The notes under the pieces: generated by a model
The model's input: the letters and a program-made list of their open reading frames with translations, nothing else
Told to the model about the DNA's origin: nothing
Databases searched by the model: none
Program-made: the position numbers and the translations under genes
In this document: one piece after another, positions 51,818 through 64,000 of the stretch
Layout of the letters: every line of letters begins with the position of its first letter
Position numbering within the stretch: position 1 is the first letter of the stretch
Source of the DNA: Zygnema cylindricum
Taxonomy: Eukaryota; Streptophyta; Zygnematophyceae; Zygnematales; Zygnemataceae
Length of the DNA: 64,000 nucleotides
Reading direction: 5' to 3'
NCBI GenBank assembly: GCA_037447655.1
Contig: JBBHKE010002555.1
Coordinates: 1-64,000 of the forward strand

Positions 51818-52891
51818 TGTTGAAATTCATAGATTTTTATAGTATTTTCTAGGTTTAAATATGTTAAGAAAAAGAAAAAAGACAGACAGCCTGCCTCCAC
51901 CTCCTTTCTCTAGCCCCCGTACTTGTTGTAGTCCCTAAAGGATAGAGAAGGTGGTTCATCCATGGCTGCCTTAGTTCAACAAGGAGTTATTTTTAGAAGG
52001 TTACTAAAAATAGTCTTGACGGACCCAGGATTTGAACCCGGAACCTGCGGTTCGTCAAGTTGGCCGATAGCGGTCAACTTTATCCTACAAGACTAGGACC
52101 AATGCTAAGTGCTATAGAGTATGATAGATATATATATATTTAGGAAGTAAGAAATCCATTTACCTAAAACTAGATACGGCGTGCATAGATACAGTTTTAG
52201 TACGACATCATTTCAGAATGAATACCTCGCATTTGGTTGACAGGGAAACAAATATCTCGCAAGTAATTATAACAGTTAAGATTACGTCTCATTACGAATC
52301 TGACGGCGCACATCATCGCCAAATTCTCGGAGTGGTCACCTTGGTGTTTTGTGACGTGGCATGACCTAGAGCCACGTGGAGAGATGACATTCGGTCATAG
52401 GAATTCCGAGGAATATACGGACAAATAAAAAGCAGACACGCGTCCACTTAATAGCCTTGTCGTACATAAGCCGTACAAAAGGTACACCAGCAATAGTACT
52501 TTTAAGTACAGTACAATAATTTGATCGGTTCATGATAACGACCACATGGAAAACATGCCGAATACATGCTGTTCCGATAATTCACCTGCGCACAGACGAA
52601 AAATAAACAGGCATATAAGGAGCCTTAAGGATACTGGCTTACAGTAGAGAGGTGCACCGAGATCCAGTACGGTGCAGTGTTTTGTGGTTCCACTGGTGAG
52701 GCTCTTAAACCGCTACTACACGCGGCAGTCTAAGCATTACTCTGCATTAGAATTGACAATATTAATGAACGCTCTATAAACAAAGGGACAGTTGGTTTAC
52801 GCTCCATAAGTAAGACTTTACTACAGCATGATTTTGACATAGATACGTGCGGCATAGATCAAAATCCATTTACCTAAAGAATGAAGGATTT
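51818..52891 (+). repeat. E-type Copia LTR, partial and diverged
   Basis: Starts TGTTGAAATTCATAG. Hairpin module at about 51895-51955 and an especially clear tRNA-like minihelix at 52015-52059 (antisense B-box GGTTCAAATCC). After about 52510 it no longer matches the LTRs at 55994 and 61259; the stretch from there to the gap is unassigned. The insertion cuts G1 gag. Confidence 0.7.
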
Positions 52892-52901
52892 NNNNNNNNN
52901 N
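52892..52901. other. Assembly gap (10 N)
   Basis: Ten N. The true gap size is unknown, and the 5' parts of element H are missing here. Confidence 1.
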
Positions 52902-53645
52902 GGTATCTAGGGATCAAGGATAGTTCATGTCTTAGACGAGGAATTATCTCCTGAAGAACAGAAGTTCATGCAGACTATTTCTTACAGACAAGTAGTGGGA
53001 AGTCTAATCTATTTTATGAATTGTACCCGGCCGGATTTAGCTGCAGCTGTAGGAGTGCTGAGTAGAAGTCTAAATGCTCCCACTAAGAGGGATTGGGAGG
53101 CAGCTAAGAGAGTCTTTAGATACTTGATAGGAACTAGGGATCTATGGTTGCATTTGGGTGGGGAGAATACTGACATCACTACTTGGAGTGATTCCAGTTA
53201 TGGTGATGCTCCGATGAGGAGATGCACTTCTGGATATGTATTATATGTGGGTGATGGGGCTTGCTGTTGGAGTAGCAAACAGCAAAAAGTTATTGCTCAG
53301 TCCACCATGGAGGCTGAGTATATGGCCTCTTGCTCTGTTGTAAAAGAATTGATGTGGGTCAAGTCTTTGCTTGGTGAGTTTGGTCATCTTAAGAGAGGTG
53401 TGCAGAAAATATTTTGTGATAATCAAGCAACATTTGCTATTTCTGCCAATCCTAAAACATCATTTTAAAGCCAAACACATGGACATTAGACTCAGCTTTG
53501 TTAGAGAGAAACTAGAAAATAAAATAATCAGTTTAAAGTACTAACCAGATAGTGAGATGGTAGCAGATATGATGACCAAACCTGTGCCTTCCCCTAAGCT
53601 AATTTACTGCAGGGAGAAGTGTGGTCTGAAATTAAAGATTGACTA
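52902..53645 (+). pseudogene. Copia H (A family) RNase H end of pol
   Basis: The same family as Copia A: YRQVVGSLIYFMNCTRPDL, TDITTWSDSSYGDAPMRRC, QSTMEAEYMASCSVVKELM and CDNQATFAISANPK in 52968-53468. A one-base shift at about 53457 and a stop near 53540 break the tail. It ends MVADMMTKPVPSPKL...KLKID before the polypurine tract (53642-53660). The rest of the element is lost in the gap. Confidence 0.88.
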
Positions 53646-53660
53646 GAAAATAAGGGGGAG

Positions 53661-54693
53661 TGTAGAAATTGACAGTTCTTTTAGTATTTTCTAGTTTTAA
53701 AATAAAGCGCAGAAAAAGAAGCTGAGGCAGTATGTCTCTAACTTCCCTCTCCAACTCCCACACTTGTTGCAGTCACTAAGAAGTTGGAAAGGAAGCTAGT
53801 GCCATGGCTGCCTATGCTATCCAAAGATTTACGGGGTAGTAAAGTAGTTGATTTACTAAAAGGAGAACAGTCGGTTACACGATTTGATCTCAGTATCTAG
53901 GGATAGGTAATGCCGCCGGTAGCCTCATCCATTTGGTCTATGATCATTGGTAGACGATATAGGGTTTAACAAATATATAAACGTTAACATATAGGCTAAT
54001 TCATATAACGAAAACTATATACGGGATACATAGTGTTAGTTATAAAAAATACGGATTATGAGAACGGAGAAGAAATAAGTATCTCCCATTTGTTTCGATA
54101 GCGAAACAAATATATCGCAAATATTTATGACGGCTATGATTGAAATCGGCATTCAATCGGACGGCCGGAATTAATGTCGAGATTGCGGAAGAAGATTTCG
54201 GCGGTTTATGGTCGCTGCCACATCGGATGACACATGGCACCATGACATTGCATTTCCGCATCTCCGGGGATTACGGAAACGAATCCTGATAAGACACGTG
54301 TCGACATTTTGGTCATGTCGTACAATGTTCATACATAAATTACACCGGCAGCCGTACGTACAGTAATATGATTGGTGTCGTATGTCAATAGATAGAGTTT
54401 TAGAGAGAGATAGGACTTATATAAATTTTGTAGATAGGACCCTCTCTCCTAGAGAGCTTTTGTACAAAAGGTAAACTTTGACCCTCCATAACATACTACT
54501 CAGGGGAGCAAATTCAAAGATTCTTTTTGTTATCAACTCAGGGGAGTCTTACCTTCACAGGGGTGCAAGTGGTCAGATTTTTTGTCAGCCAGGGTTGTAG
54601 TTATTCTTTCTGAAACACGAAGGGGTCAGGGTTATCCTAGAGGCTTCTTGCAAGCTGTCTATTCTGAGGACCTATGGAGGCCTTAGAGTTGCA
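53661..54693 (+). repeat. Copia H 3' LTR
   Basis: 1033 bp, TGTAGAAATTGACAG...TTAGAGTTGCA, A-type. Hairpin at about 53736-53799, palindrome at 54088-54111. Inserted in Copia F integrase. Confidence 0.88.
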
Positions 54694-55993
54694 ACAGATT
54701 AAATCAAACTTTAAATGATAGTGCCCAAAGTATGCTGACTAATAAGAAGATCAAAAAACGCTTTTTGACAAAAGCAATGAATTATCTAATTAACTTAAGA
54801 ATAGGGTCCTGCCCTTGGCGGTGAAAAGTCAAACACCTTATGAAAGATGGACTGGGGAAAGACTTGATGTCTCACACTTAAAGGTGTTCGCAAGTCAAAT
54901 TTTTCATCTAAGTACAGAGAGACCTGATTAGAAGCTAGATGCTATAGGAATGTCAAGGAATTTACTTAGATATGATGAAAATGTCAAAGGATATAGAGTT
55001 TTACAATATTGAAAAAGAAGATATCATTCTAATTAAACACTTGGTAGTTATGGATAAAAGAAAATCAATAGATCCTTTTAAACATACCAAAACGATCAAA
55101 ATTAGACTTGAATCAAAAAATGCGCTACATTTAGATTCTTTTAGCAGCTCATCGATTCAATAGGACATTCTAGATGCCAAGAGAATTTTGACCAAAATTT
55201 ACTCTCTTTTGGAGCCACAATTTCTAGTTCAAACCGAGGAAGAAGACAATAAAATACCGGAAATGGACGATGAAAGATCGGAAATGGAATCCATGGAAAA
55301 GGGAGAATATTCGGAAAAATCCGAGGTTACCCTCCATTTCGGCATCAGATTTTGAAAGAGGGAGAAAAAGCAGCATGAAGGCTTCAAGAGAGACAAGTTA
55401 ACAATAAGGTAACTAAGCTATCACATCCAAGTGAACTTCAAACTTACTTAGAGGCAATCAATGGTCTAAAAAAGAGTAGATGGGTAACAACTATTAAATG
55501 ATGAAATGGCTTCTATTTTGGAATCAAATACATGGGAGCAGGTGGACTGTCCACCGCACAAAAAATCGATTGGATGCAAGTGGGTATTTAAGTTGAAACT
55601 CAATCCAGAAAACACCATCAGGCAATACAAGGCTAGATTAGTGGCCAAAGGATTCACACAAAATGAAGGGATCGATTATGAGGAGACTTTCGCTCTGGTT
55701 GTAAGATTTCCCTCCCTCCGAATTTTACTCAATTTGGCGGCAGCGAAAGACATGGAAGTACACCAGGTGGATATCAAAACAACCTTCTTAACAAAGAATA
55801 AGAATAAGAGATTTTCATGCGATAGCCGTAAGGTTTTGTGGAGGAAGGAGTAGAAAGCAAGGTGTGCACACTGATAAAGTCTCTTTATGGACTAAAACAG
55901 GCTCCCTGCCAATGGAACAACATATTAGATGAGTTCTTGACAAATTGGGATTTGTCCGAATAAGTTCGATCATTCCTTCTATTTATTCGAGGA
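54694..55993 (+). pseudogene. Copia F integrase-RT remnant, left of Copia E
   Basis: Heavily decayed A-like pol: LNQTLNDSAQSMLTNKKIKKRF (integrase end), EDIILIKHLVVMDKRKSIDPFKHTK (54972-55163), then RT with WEQVDCPPHKKSIGCKWVFKLKLN and EGIDYEETFALVVRFPS (55506-55853), and SLYGLKQAPCQWNN near 55885. Many shifts. Continues at 62300 after Copia E; the E target duplication gagga lies at the break. Confidence 0.82.
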
Positions 55994-57029
55994 TGTTAAA
56001 ATTTATAGATTTCTAGAGTATTTTCTAGGTTTAAATATGTTTTTATAAAAGGAAAAGAAAAGGACGGACAGCCTACCTCCACCTCCGCTCTCTAGCCCCC
56101 ATACTTGTTGTAGTCACTGAAGGTTAGAGAGGGTGGTTGATCCATGGCTGCCTCAGTTCAACAGGCAGCTATTTTTAGTAGGTTACTAAAAACATACTTG
56201 ACGGACCAGAGATTTGATCCCGGTACCTACAGTTCGTCAAGTTGGCCGGTAGCGGTCAGCTTTATCCTAATAGACTAGGACCAATGCTAAGTGCTATGGT
56301 ATGTGATAGATATATATATAATTCGGGTGAATTAAATCCATTTAACTACAACTGTTTACGAAGTACATAGATTCAGTTTTAGTAAGTACGTCGTACGATA
56401 GTAATTCAAAACGGATACCACGCATTTTGTTTCGACAGCGAAACAAATGCCGCACAAGTATTTATTACGGCTAAGATTGCGTTTCACATAAAATCCAACG
56501 GCGCACATCATCGCCGAAATCTCGGAGTGGTCACTTTGGCGTTTTGTGACGTGGCATGACCTGGAGCCACGTAGAAAGATGACATTCGGTCATAGGAATT
56601 CCAAGGAACGTACGGATGAGTGAAACACGGACACGCGTCCGCTTAATAGCCTTGTCGTACATAGGTCGTACAAAAGGTACACCGACAGCAGTACTTTTTG
56701 TACGGTACAGTAATCTGATTGGTCCGTACTTCAATAGATAAAAGTTATTAGAGGGAATCAGGACTTAGAAAATTTTGGTAGGTAGTCACCTCTCTCTTTG
56801 AGAGTTTGTACAAATTGGCATTTTTATTGCCTCATAACTTATCGCCTGGTTGGGCGTTTTCAGAGATTATTTTTCTTACGCACTCAAGGGAGTCCACGCT
56901 GCACAGGGGTGCATTCAGATTGGCAGCTTAATAGCCTGGCCAGCAGGGGCTGTGGGTTAAAGTGGGCTAGTTAACAATTATCTACAGGCTTCCTGTATTC
57001 TGTAGTCCAATGGAGGTCACAGAATTGCA
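55994..57029 (+). repeat. Copia E 5' LTR
   Basis: 1036 bp, TGTTAAAATTTATAG...CAGAATTGCA. Flanked by gagga (55989-55993). Hairpin at about 56077-56137, palindrome near 56425-56449. The gag ATG at 57010 is inside the LTR. Confidence 0.92.
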
Positions 57030-60000
57030 GGTTATGGGCCCACCCTCTAAGTGCCCACTTTCAATGGATCTGGGTTCATCTATTGGGAAGCCATGATGAT
57101 GGGAGCTTTGTGTGAAAAACGATATTGGGGTATCGTCAGTGGACAAGTGAAACGTCCACCTTCGGGAACTCCGACAGGATTTGGAGGAGTAAGGTTTTCT
57201 GCAACAACGGCTGCCTCAGCGGAGGAGGCAGATGATGGGGACAGCAGTGTGTTCGAAAAAGGGAAAGGGAAGGAGACATTCCTCACCCCTATTTCCATGG
57301 CACCAGGAGCGGCGGCCGTGAAGACAGTGGAGAACGATGTTCAAATGTGGGAAGACATAAACATGGCTGCCAAGAACTTCATTCTAAGGCATCTCAATCA
57401 AGCATTGGCCACCTCTCACCTTAATATTTACAAGGCCGAGGAGTTGTGGGAAAGTTTGGAGGAAAGATGTTAGATTATTGCAATGATCTTTCTTGTTTGT
57501 ATATGGAGATGGAAAGTGCTGGTTGGACACGCACAATGAAAATGAAAGTAAACACTCTCATCATGAAGTTACCAGACGAGTATGAGAACTTAGTGTACCG
57601 AGTACAAGAAATGACTGATAGTTCATAGAAGTGGAATACAGTGGTCAAGATGATACTTGTGCAGGAAAATACCATGGAGATCAGGGGAGGTGGAAAGAGC
57701 GTTCAAGCTCTAGCCGCCGGAGGGGACAGGTGGAGACCGGAACCGAAAAAACCATACAAAGGAGAAAGAGTCCAACCTGGAGGACCGAGGCCCCAAGCCA
57801 GGGCACTTTATTGCGGATTATGCCAAGCTGGCGGAGCTGAGGCTCAAAGAGAACCAAGGAGAGGGTTCTTCCGGAGGGAAGAAAAAGGCACTTTTGGTCA
57901 CAAAGGTGACAGGGGACACTGAGGATGAGTCCTCTGAAGAGGATGGGGAGCTTCTTCTTGACGAGAGTCTAGAGGAGAAGGAGATCCCTTGGAGACAAAA
58001 GTGTGCCCTTGGAGCAATTCGGGAAGCTCCACAGGAAGGTTGGATCATCGACTCAGGCACATCTATGCATATGTGTCGTGACAAGGACCTAAGCTAAGGA
58101 AAATCCCTACTGTAGAAATAGAGTATGGGGATGGGAGAGTTGTTACTATAGATCTATTGGGATCAGTTGACTTGAAAGTTTTAGTGGGGGGTAAGACTTC
58201 TATTCTCACTTTCTCAGATGTGCCTTATATTCCTCAGCTGAGTAAAAATCTTGTTTCTACATCTGTGTTAGATGACAAAGAGTTTGATACTTTCACTAGA
58301 AAGAGTTTTTACAGCCAAGTATGGGGATGAAGTTTACTTCACTGCAGATAAGGGTAGCCAAGGAATGTTTAGGCTTAACCTGAGTAATGAAAAGAAGAAT
58401 GCTTACTATGTTGGTGTCCCAAAATTGATGATTTGGCATAAGCGGTTGGGGCATGTGCATTTTGATAGGTTGAGGGAGATGAAGAAGCTCGGGGTGGTAG
58501 AAGGCATTCAGTTTAGTGATAATGAAATGGTGGATGATTCTAGTGGTTGTGCCCAAGGAAAAACTCACAGACTTCCTTTTCCTAAAGCACCCACATATAG
58601 GGGTGAAAAAGTACTAGATATGATCCACACAGATATCTGGGGACCAGCAAGGGTACCCTCAGTTGGAGGGAAAAGATATATGTTGACAATCACTGATAAT
58701 TGGTCTAGATACTCTAGAGTTTATTTTCTAAAAACAAAGTCAGGAACACCAACTTAGTTCAAAGAATACAAAGCCTGGAGTGAGAAGTTGCATGGAACCC
58801 CCATTAAGAGAATAAGGAGTGATAATGGGGGAGAGTATACCTCTAACCAATTTGAGGAATACTTAAGAGATGAGGGATTTCAACACCAGAAAACTGTACC
58901 ACATAATCCGGAACAAAATGGTGTAGCACAAAGGCTAAACCGAACACTAGGAGATAGTGTATGCAGTATGTTGGCTGACAAGAAAATAGGAAAGAGATTT
59001 TGGGTAGAAGCCATAAACTGTGCCAATTACATTAAAAATAGAGTCCTCACATCAGCTATCAAAGATATGACACCTTATGAGAGATGGGCTGGAAGAAAAC
59101 CAGATATCTCTCACCTTAAAGTTTTTGGTCGTCAAGTTTACAGTCTAGATATAGATAAGAAAAACTGGAAACTTGATGCTAAGGGAAAACCTGGAAATTT
59201 TGTGGGATATGATGAGGATGTTAAGGGATATAGAGTTTATGACTTAGCAAAGCAAGATATCATTTTGGTAAAACACCTAGTTGTCATGGATGAAGGAAAG
59301 GCAATTGACCCCTTTAAATATACTAAGAAGATAAGAATCAAGTTTGAGTCTGAGAGTGAGGAGAACTCTGTTTTTCTCAAAAAGGACATGAGTGATACCG
59401 TGATTGCAGATTCAAGGGATATCCAAGATACACGAGAGCTACCAGATACCCCACATATTCCCATGGATTTTGAGGAGACAGAGGAGGAGGAATCGGAACC
59501 ATCTTCCATGAATAGGGGAGCTAATGACACTAAGGAGGAACCCAAGACTTCCCTCTATTCCAGCTTCAAAATTTGAAGGGGGGAGAAAGAGCAGCAAAAG
59601 GCTACAAGAGAAACATGCGGCTCATAAGGTAACTAAGCTATCACATTTTGATGAGCCTCAGTCATACTTGGAGGCAGTGAACAGTCCAAAAAAGGACAGA
59701 TGGATCAGGGCCATAAATGATGAAATGGCTTCCATCATGGAAGCACATACCTGGGAACTAGCGGATTGCCCTCCAGACAGAAAACCTATTGGGTGTAAAT
59801 GGGTCTTTAAACTAAAACTAAACCCTGACAATACCATCAAAAGATATAAGGCTCGTTTGGTGGAAAAGGGTTTCACCCAAAAGGAGGGGATTGACTATGA
59901 GGAGACATTCGCCCCAGTTGTTCGTTTCCCATCAGTCAGGATTCTCCTCAGTGTAACAGCAGCAGAAAACATGGAAATTCATCAGATGGACATTAAGACC

Positions 60001-61245
60001 GCCTTCCTCAATGGTGAGTTAGAGGAAGAAATCTTCATGAGGCAACCAGAGGGATTTGTGGAGAATGGAGAAGAGAGTAAAGTGTGGAGGCTCATAAAAT
60101 CCATATATGGACTTAAGCACGCTCCACGACAGTGGAATAAGAAACTATATGAGTATCTTACTAGTCTAGGATATATCAGGATCAGCTCTAACCATTCTAT
60201 CTATATGTTTGAGGATGAGAATGGTGTGGTCTTTATTGCAATTTATGTGGATGATTTGGTGGTGTTAAGTAAGTCTTTGGAAAAGATCAATAAGTTGAAG
60301 AAAGATCTTAGAAGCAGATTTGACATGAAAGATTTAGGGGAGGCAAGATATATTTTGGGAATTCAAATGGAAAGAGATAGGGGTAAAAATATCATAAGAC
60401 TCACTCAGAAAGAAGCAATAGGAAATATGCTTGAGAAATTTCAAATGGAGAAAGCTAACAGTTGTACCACTCCCATGGACTTAAAAAAAGTAAGTGATGG
60501 GAGTGTAGAAGGAGGAGTGATAATCTTAGATGATCGAATGAGTCCAGAGGAGAGAGGTTTTATGAAGTCTATTCCTTACAGACAAGTCAAAAGAAGTTTG
60601 ATCTACTTTATGAACTGTACAAGGCTAGACATAGCGGCAGCAGTAGGAGTCCTCAGTAGGAGTCTCAACGATCCTAGAAAGAGAGATTGGGAGGCAGCCA
60701 AGAGAGTCATGAGATATCTGGTTGGAACCAAAGAATTATGGTTGCATTTGGGAGGGGAGCACACTGATATCACCACTTGGAGTGATGCCAGTTATGGGGA
60801 TGCACCTTTGAGAAGATGCACTTCTAGATATGTTTTGTATGTGGGGGAAGGTGCTTGCTGTTGGAGCAGTAAGCAACAAAAGGTGGTCGCTCAGTCTACT
60901 ATGGATGCTGAGTATATGGCGTCTTGTTCTGCTGTAAAAGAACTAATGTGGGTGAAGTCATTATTGTAAGAATTGGGATATATGAAAAAGGGAGTGCATG
61001 AAATATTTTGTGATAATCAAGCTGGAATCGCAATTTCGGTCAATCCAAAACACCATTTCAAAGCAAAACTTATGGACATAAGATTAAGCTTCGTAAGAGA
61101 AAAAGTTGAAAATAAAATTTTTAATCTTGTGTATAGACCTGATGAAGAAATGGTGGCTGACATGATGACCAAACCTGTGCCCTCTCCTAAATTAAAATAT
61201 TGTCGGGAAAAATGCGGGTTGAAAGAAAAATTAAAATTAGACTAG
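57010..61245 (+). pseudogene. Copia E gag-pol pseudogene
   Basis: Same protein family as Copia A. The start in the LTR reads through the primer site, but a one-base loss near 57050 shifts the frame; gag resumes at 57051 (MPTFNGSGFIYWEAM). The zinc knuckle near 57800 is out of frame. Protease IIDSGTS (58035-58060, Thr for Ala). Integrase zinc region HKRLGHVHFD, then HTDIWGP, RSDNGGEYTSNQF and PEQNGVAQRLNRT, where Gln replaces the catalytic Glu. RT-RNase H in one 481-codon ORF (59524-60969) with FIAIYVDDLVVLSKS and STMDAEYMAS; a stop at 60967 cuts the last block (60973-61245). Remaining breaks are near 57470, 57625, 58100, 58260, 58757 and 59560. Confidence 0.9.
57030..57044 (+). other. Copia E primer-binding site (half initiator tRNA-Met)
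   Basis: GGTTATGGGCCCACC immediately after the LTR, identical to the Copia A site although the two elements differ elsewhere. Confidence 0.85.
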
Positions 61246-61258
61246 AAAATAATGGGAG

Positions 61259-62294
61259 TGTCGAAATTTATAGATTTCTAGAGTATTTTTTAGGTTTAAA
61301 TATGTTTGTATAAAAGGAAAAGAAAAAGACGGACAACCTGCCTCCACCTCTGCTCTCTAGCCCCCATACTTGTTTTAGTCACTGAAGGTTAGAGAGGGTG
61401 GTTGATCCATGGCTGCCTCAGTTCAACAGGCAGCTATTTTTAGTAGGTTACTAAAAATATACTTGACGGACCAGAGATTTGATCGCGGTACCTACAGTTC
61501 GTCAAGTTGGCCGGTAGCGGTCAGCTTTATCCTAATAGACTAGGACCAATGCTAAGTGCTATGGTATGTGATAGATATATATATAATTCGGGTGAATTAA
61601 ATCCATTTAACTACAACTGTTTACGGCATACATAGATTTAGTTTTAGTAAGTACGTCGTACGATAGTAATTCAAAACAGATACCACGCATTTTGTTTCGA
61701 CAGCAAAACAAATGCCGCACAAGTATTTATTACGGCTAAGATTGCGTTTCACATAAAATCCAACGGCGCACACCATCGCCAAAATCCCAGAGTGGTCACT
61801 TTGGCGTTTTGTTACGTGGCATGACCTGGAGCCACGTGGAAAGATGACATTCGGTCATAGGAATTCCGAGGAACGTACGGACGAGTGAAATACGGACACA
61901 CGTCCACTTAATAGCCTTTTCCTACATAGGTCCTAGAAAAGGTACACCCGCAGCAATACTTTTTGGAGGTTACAGTAATATCATTGGTCCGTACTTCAAA
62001 AGATAGAAGTTATTAGAGAGAATCAGGACTTCGAAAATTTTGGTAGGTAGTCACCTCTCTCTTTGAGAGTTTGTACAAATTGGCATTTTTACTGCCTCAT
62101 AACTTATCGCCTGGTTGGGATTTTTCAAAGATTCTTTTTCCTACAGACTCAAGGGAGTCCACGCTACACAGTGGCGCATTCAGATTGTCAGCTTGATTGC
62201 TTGGCCAGTAGTGGCTGTGGGTTAAACTGGGCTAGTTAACAACTATCTAGAGGCTTCCTGTATTCTGTAGTCCAATGGAGGACACAAAATTGCA
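61259..62294 (+). repeat. Copia E 3' LTR
   Basis: 1036 bp partner of 55994-57029, preceded by the polypurine tract AGAAAATAATGGGAG. Hairpin at about 61338-61402. Confidence 0.92.
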
Positions 62295-62299
62295 GAGGA

Positions 62300-63079
62300 T
62301 GAGGAAGGTATAATTTTCATTACAATTTTTGTTGATGATTTGCTTCTTTTAAGTAGATCAATGGAGAAAATTAATAAACTAAATGAGGATCTAAAAAGTA
62401 GATTTGAAATGAAAAATTTTGGGGAAGCAAACTATAACCTGGGCATTAAGATGGAGAGAGATAGAGAGAAGAAAATTTGTAAACCAACTCAAAAAGAAGC
62501 AATCACAAATATACATAAAAAACTTCAAATGGATAAAACAAATAGTTCTACGACTCCTATGGATTTAAAAAAGCGAAATGAGGGGAGCTCACAAGGGGGA
62601 GTTGCAATTTTTGATAATTAGTTAGAACCGGAGGAAAGATAGTTTATAATAAATATTCCGTAAAGATAGGTTGTCGGTAGCTTGATCTATATTATGAACA
62701 CTACTTGGCCCAATATAGCGGCAGCTGTAGCAATATTGAGTAGCAGTTTGAATGACCCTAGGAAGAGAGATAGGGAAGCAGCCAAAACAGTAAACAAGGT
62801 AATTGATAAGAATGAGAGATATGTGGTTGCATCTGGCGGGGGAAAATATTGACATCACCACTTGGAGTGATACCCGTTATAAGGATTCTCAAATGTGCAG
62901 GTGTACATTTGGGTATGTATTGTATCTTGGGAATGGGGATTGTTGTTGAAGCAACAAGCAACTAAATGTCGTTGTTAAGTCCACAATATACGATGAGTAT
63001 ATGGCCTCTTGCTGTGCTGTAGAGGAATTAATGTGGGTGGAATCCTTACTCCAAAAGCTTGGATTTATAAAATATGGTA
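62300..63079 (+). pseudogene. Copia F RT-RNase H remnant, right of Copia E
   Basis: Continues F: FVDDLLLLSRSMEKINKLNEDLKSRFEMK (Phe for Tyr before VDD) in 62340-62621, then RNase H scraps near 62840-63050 (DITTWSD-type, YMASCCAVEELMWVES). Cut at 63079 by the LTR that follows. Confidence 0.8.
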
Positions 63080-64000
63080 TGAAATTCTAAGACCTCCATA
63101 GGTCTTTAGAATAGGCAGCTCACACGAAGCCTCTAGGATAACCCTAACCCCTTTGTGTTTCAACAATAATAATTGCAACCTTGGAAAACAAAAACACTGG
63201 CCACCTTCATCTTTGCCAAGGGAAGACTCCCTTGAGGCAATAACAAAAAGAATCTTTGAATTTGCTCCCCTGAGCAATAAGTTATGGTGGGTCAAAGTTG
63301 ACCTTTTGTACAGAAGCTCTCTCGAAGAGAGGCAGGTACCTACTAAATTTTTCTAAGTCTTATCTCTCTCTAGAACTCTAACTATTGCCATACGGCACCA
63401 ATCGCAATACTGTGTCATACAGAAAGGTACAGGTGCCGGTGTACTTTCTGTACGGCCATTGAACGACATGACCATTTCGCGGACATGTGTCACATTCAAA
63501 TTTGTTTTCATATTATCCTAATATGTCGCAATCCAGTGATATCCTTCCACGGGGCATCCAATGTGTCTTTGATCATTAACCATGAAAACGCGTATTCCGC
63601 GATCTCGGCGCTTACCTCGACCGTCTGATTACAACCGGTTTTCAATTTTAGTCGTCATAAATAATTGCGCGGTATTTGTTTCACATTTGAAACAAATGCG
63701 CGATATCCGTTTCAAGACATTTCGTAACCCGTACAATACAAACTCTATCTATGTCTTACTATTCTGTTAAATGAATTAATCTAAGTGTTAGCATTTATAT
63801 ATTTGTCAAACCCTTGTAGCATTTAGCACTGGTCGTAGACCATTATGATAACGGTACCGCTTACCGGCAACTTTGACGGACAACTAGTAGCATAATCAAA
63901 TCTTGGGTCCGTCAAGTTCCTTTTTAGTTAACCTACCAAACTATTGCTTGTCTTCCTCTTCATAGCATAAGCAGTCATGGTTCTAGCTCCATCTCTAACT
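63080..64000 (-). repeat. A-type Copia LTR, minus orientation, truncated by the window end
   Basis: TGAAATTCTAAGACCTCCAT on the plus strand resembles the Copia A LTR start at 5860. Palindrome near 63678-63702. The hairpin module begins at about 63979 and is cut off. It points the opposite way to Copia F, so it belongs to another element. Confidence 0.85.

Larger units (their letters stand above)
55994..62294 (+). mobile_element. Copia E, A-like Copia element with a broken polyprotein
   Basis: Two 1036-bp LTRs, perfect duplication gagga (55989-55993 and 62295-62299), primer site, polypurine tract. The LTRs differ at roughly a few percent of positions by eye, so it is clearly older than Copia A. 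The polyprotein carries several point lesions but all domains remain in order. Confidence 0.93.

Overview
The window is eukaryotic and almost entirely nested LTR retrotransposons. I found no single-copy host gene, rRNA, tRNA gene or CRISPR. All five Copia families carry a primer-binding site matching the anticodon half of the initiator tRNA-Met as I recall it for plants (GGTTATGGGCCCACC and shorter versions). The Gypsy elements carry a DNMT3-type cytosine methyltransferase. This suggests a streptophyte (charophyte alga or non-flowering plant), but the species cannot be read from the sequence. One assembly gap of 10 N lies at 52892-52901.

Nesting, oldest outside. Gypsy G1 (minus strand) spans from about 1632 to 51817 in pieces. 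B1 (4546-13613, TSD ctttt) interrupts its integrase, and the intact Copia A (5860-12313) sits inside the B1 LTR. G1 is split again at its gag/protease boundary by Gypsy G2 (plus, 17666-49925). G2 is itself interrupted by Copia C (17867-23022), Copia C' (24051-31693, TSD gaggg, which contains the young B2 at 26241-29716, TSD ttcct) and Copia D (31744-38646). Right of G1: an E-type LTR (51818 to about 52891), the gap, the 3' end of an A-family element H (to 54693), and a decayed Copia F interrupted by Copia E (55994-62294, TSD gagga). A reverse-oriented A-type LTR runs off the end.

The Gypsy family is the most unusual content. Its order is Pro/Ser-rich leader, gag with two zinc knuckles, aspartic protease, DNMT3-like cytosine methyltransferase, reverse transcriptase/RNase H, DDE integrase, C-terminal PHD finger. 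Its terminal repeats are permuted, A1-ORFs-B1-A2-B2. That resembles the split direct repeats of PAT/Ngaro elements but occurs in an element with a DDE integrase. Both copies are dead through frameshifts and stops. Copia A is the only element with a complete uninterrupted polyprotein (1452 aa) and nearly identical LTRs, so it may be recently or currently active.

The Copia families (A/H, C/C', E, B, D) share features. The gag start codon lies inside the 5' LTR, so the primer-binding site is translated, typically as V-M-G-P-P. The A, C and E type LTRs also share a covarying hairpin with a conserved loop, an antisense tRNA T-arm/B-box-like minihelix, and short palindromes. C/C' (gag only) and B (no ORF) look like non-autonomous passengers.
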